In this document: positions 4,061 to 5,853 of the stretch, piece after piece
How the letters are laid out: the number at the start of each line of letters is the position of its first letter
Position numbering within the stretch: the first letter of the stretch is position 1
Assembly (NCBI GenBank): GCA_051306415.1
Contig: JBPPNE010000377.1
Location: forward strand, 1-5,853
DNA length: 5,853 nucleotides
Direction: 5' to 3'
Origin: CBDDRG01 sp051306415
Lineage (GTDB): Bacteria; Pseudomonadota; Gammaproteobacteria; Pseudomonadales; Porticoccaceae
Notes under the pieces: generated by a model
The model's input: the letters and a program-made list of their open reading frames with translations, nothing else
What the model was told of the DNA's origin: nothing
The model's database searches: none
Translations under genes and position numbers: made by a program

Positions 4061-5853
4061 ATGCTGGACACCGCCACCAAACGCCGAATCGACACCGCCC
4101 GCGACATCCTGGTCGGCAAGGTGCCCGACCCCAAATCCCAGGTCGAGCAGATCACCATCGCGCTGATCTACAAGTTCATGGACGACATGGACGCCGAAGC
4201 CGAGGAGCTGGGCGGCCATCGCAAGTTCTTTGCCGGCGACTACGCCCGCTACGGCTGGGCCAAGCTGATGCGCTCCGGTCTGGGCGGCCACGAGACGCTG
4301 AACCTATACACCGAAGCCATCGCCAGGATGCCCGAGAACCCCGGCATCCCGCCGCTGTTCCGCGACATCTTCAAGAACGCCTACCTGCCCTACCGCGACC
4401 CGGAAACATTGCGCGCTTTCCTGAAGATCATCGACGAGTTCGAGTACGACCACTCCGAGCGCCTGGGCGATGCCTTCGAATATCTGCTCTCGGTGCTCGG
4501 CTCCCAGGGCGACGCCGGCCAGTTCCGCACCCCGCGCCACATCATCGATTTCATGGTCGCAGTGCTCGACCCGCAAAAGCACGAAACCGTGCTCGACCCC
4601 GCCTGCGGCACCGCCGGCTTTCTGATCTCGGCCTGGAAGTATATTTTGAGGAACAACTCCTCAAAACCCTCACCCCGGCCCTCTCCCAATGGGAGAGGGG
4701 GGAGCGCAGCGGAGGGTGAGGGTGCCGCCGCCGGCGACCTGCTCACCCCCGACGAACGCGGCCGCCTGGCGCGCAACTTCAAGGGCTACGACATCTCACC
4801 CGACATGGTGCGGCTGTCGCTGGTGAACCTGTACCTGCACGGCTTCACCGACCCGCACATTTTTGAGTACGACAGCCTCACCAGCCAGGAGCGCTGGAAC
4901 GAGACCGCCGACGTCATCCTCGCCAACCCGCCGTTCATGTCGCCCAAGGGCGGCATCCGCCCGCACAACCGCTTCTCGGTGCAGAGCAAACGCAGCGAGG
5001 TGCTGTTCGTCGACTACATGGCCGAGCACCTCACCCCCACCGGCCGCGCCGGCATCATCGTGCCCGAGGGCGTCATCTTCCAGAGCCAGGGCGCCTACAA
5101 ACAACTGCGCAAGCTGCTGGTGGAGGACTACCTGATCGCCGTCGTCTCGCTGCCGGCCGGCGTGTTCCAGCCCTATTCCGGCGTCAAGACCTCCATCCTC
5201 ATCCTCGACAAGTCGCTGGCCCGCACCAGCGACAGCATCGCGTTTTTCAAGGTGCAGAACGACGGCTTCGGCCTCGGCGCCCAGCGCCGCGCGATTGACA
5301 AAAACGACCTGCCCGCGGCCGCCGCTGCCCTTCAAGCCTTCCGTCATTCCCGCGCCGGCGGGGATTCAGTTGATTTTGATCCAAGCCATTACCCCGACTT
5401 GCTGGTGGTGGAGAAGTCCCGCATCGCCGCCAATGGCGACTACAACCTGAGTGGGGAGCGGTATCGGGAGGGAGCGGTGCAATCTACACACTTCCCTTGG
5501 AGGACGGTGGAATCGCTTGTCGAGACAATCACTCCTCCATCCAAGATTCAGAAAACTGCTTTCGGAGTCGCCGGGCTATTTCCAATCATCGACCAATCGC
5601 AGGATGCCATTGCAGGATGGACTGACGACGAATCCGCATTGATTCGCCCCAGCAAACCGCTGGTGATTTTCGGCGACCACACTTGTGCGATTAAGCTGAT
5701 TGAAACGCCCTTCGCGCAAGGAGCGGACGGCATCAAAATCCTGCAAACGATAGACGCACTCGACCCGCGATTCCTGTTCCATGTCCTTCGCGCCCGGCCT
5801 TTGGAAAGCGACGGCTATCAGAGGCACTACTCAAAACTCAAGGAACACCAAAT
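4061..5853 (+). CDS. hsdM: Type I N6-adenine methyltransferase fused to specificity domain (HsdM-HsdS), 3' end outside window
   Basis: The reading frame is open from ATG 4061 to the window edge (597 codons plus 2 nt); an in-frame TAG at 4049-4051 excludes an upstream start. Residues 1 to about 170 are the helical HsdM N-terminal domain. The adenine methyltransferase follows: the S-adenosylmethionine motif DPACGTAGF (179-187), GYDIS (242-246) and the catalytic NPPF (289-292). DYNLSGERY (460-468) is the usual end of the HsdM core. Instead of stopping, the protein continues into an HsdS-like target recognition domain with PIIDQSQDAIAGWTDDE (508-524) and VIFGDHT (535-541). It therefore probably both recognises and methylates DNA and partners HsdR. 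Two dispersed repeats are translated in frame, giving about residues 200-224 (P/S/G/E-rich) and about 427-438. The recognition part has lower G+C than the rest. Only a weak ribosome binding site is visible. Whether a second recognition domain follows is unknown. Confidence 0.93.
   Translation, partial: MLDTATKRRIDTARDILVGKVPDPKSQVEQITIALIYKFMDDMDAEAEELGGHRKFFAGDYARYGWAKLMRSGLGGHETLNLYTEAIARMPENPGIPPLFRDIFKNAYLPYRDPETLRAFLKIIDEFEYDHSERLGDAFEYLLSVLGSQGDAGQFRTPRHIIDFMVAVLDPQKHETVLDPACGTAGFLISAWKYILRNNSSKPSPRPSPNGRGGSAAEGEGAAAGDLLTPDERGRLARNFKGYDISPDMVRLSLVNLYLHGFTDPHIFEYDSLTSQERWNETADVILANPPFMSPKGGIRPHNRFSVQSKRSEVLFVDYMAEHLTPTGRAGIIVPEGVIFQSQGAYKQLRKLLVEDYLIAVVSLPAGVFQPYSGVKTSILILDKSLARTSDSIAFFKVQNDGFGLGAQRRAIDKNDLPAAAAALQAFRHSRAGGDSVDFDPSHYPDLLVVEKSRIAANGDYNLSGERYREGAVQSTHFPWRTVESLVETITPPSKIQKTAFGVAGLFPIIDQSQDAIAGWTDDESALIRPSKPLVIFGDHTCAIKLIETPFAQGADGIKILQTIDALDPRFLFHVLRARPLESDGYQRHYSKLKEHQ
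4644..4666. repeat. 9-bp perfect inverted repeat next to the palindromic element
   Basis: TTTTGAGGA (4644-4652) and TCCTCAAAA (4658-4666) are exact reverse complements around ACAAC. The left arm encodes the end of a normal HsdM segment (ILRN). The right arm directly abuts the CCCTCACCC arm of the larger element, so it may be the element's own edge or a mark of how it inserted. Confidence 0.7.
4667..4722. repeat. Dispersed palindromic repeat inside hsdM
   Basis: Nested inverted repeats are seen directly. The outer arms are CCCTCACCC (4667-4675) and GGGTGAGGG (4714-4722). The inner arms are CCCTCTCCC (4679-4687) and GGGAGAGGG (4691-4699), around a 3-nt loop. All arms are perfect 9-mers. This is the style of an abundant, normally intergenic, palindromic repeat of proteobacterial genomes. 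Here it is inside hsdM and translated without a stop as a segment rich in Pro, Ser, Gly, Arg and Glu. In the mRNA it would form a very stable hairpin. Confidence 0.88.
5342..5370. repeat. Second dispersed palindromic repeat (GTCATTCCCGC type) inside hsdM
   Basis: ATTCCCGC (5346-5353) and GCGGGGAT (5358-5365) form an 8-bp stem with one G-T wobble around a 4-nt loop. They are flanked by CGTC on the left and TCAG on the right. This is the familiar form of small repeats (GTCATTCCCGC...GCGGGAATCCAG type) scattered in many proteobacterial genomes, usually between genes. Here it is read in frame as RHSRAGGDS, between LQAF and the SRIAANGDYNLSGERY block, close to the methyltransferase/recognition-domain junction. 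Confidence 0.7.

Noticed and set aside
4644..4730. Possible frameshift or pseudogene in hsdM at the repeat
   Set aside because: The frame was followed codon by codon: DPACGTAGF before and GYDIS after are in the same frame with no stop, so the gene is not broken here.
1..5853. CRISPR arrays, tRNA or rRNA genes, transposase genes
   Set aside because: I saw no regularly spaced repeats, no cloverleaf-like or rRNA-like sequence, and no transposase or integrase motifs.

Overview
The window is a G+C-rich, densely coding stretch, with all genes on the + strand. It carries most of a type I restriction-modification locus with two small toxin-antitoxin modules lodged in its middle. The base composition, the codon use and two dispersed palindromic repeats suggest a proteobacterium, most likely gamma or beta. 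One repeat is of the CCCTCACCC/GGGTGAGGG kind and the other of the GTCATTCCCGC kind. This is inference from sequence style only; no taxonomic marker gene is present.

Layout: 1-106 is a leader with no supportable gene. 107-2689 is hsdR, the ATP-dependent translocase/endonuclease, with an intact PD-ExK nuclease and a full set of superfamily 2 helicase motifs. 2690-2782 is a short gap. 2783-3004 and 3001-3255 encode a ribbon-helix-helix antitoxin and a RelE/ParE-type toxin that overlap by 4 bp. 3256-3395 is a gap holding a likely promoter and a perfect 10-bp palindrome. 3396-3644 and 3641-4027 encode a Phd/YefM-type antitoxin and a PIN-domain (VapC-type) toxin, again overlapping by 4 bp. From 4061 an HsdM-type adenine methyltransferase runs, open, off the right edge. 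It continues past the usual end of HsdM into an HsdS-like target recognition domain, so it appears to be an M-S fusion.

How they would work together: the HsdM-HsdS fusion would recognise and methylate the target adenine. HsdR would associate with it and cleave unmodified foreign DNA after translocation. The two toxin-antitoxin pairs have their own antitoxin-first operons and may stabilise the locus against loss or act as extra abortive defence; this is inferred from position alone.

The least ordinary feature is that hsdM contains two different dispersed palindromic repeats that are read through in frame. One lies between the S-adenosylmethionine motif (DPACGT) and the next conserved strand (GYDIS). 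The other lies near the junction with the recognition domain. The recognition domain itself has clearly lower G+C than the methyltransferase, as expected if it was swapped in. An exact 18-bp in-frame direct repeat inside hsdR is a further curiosity.
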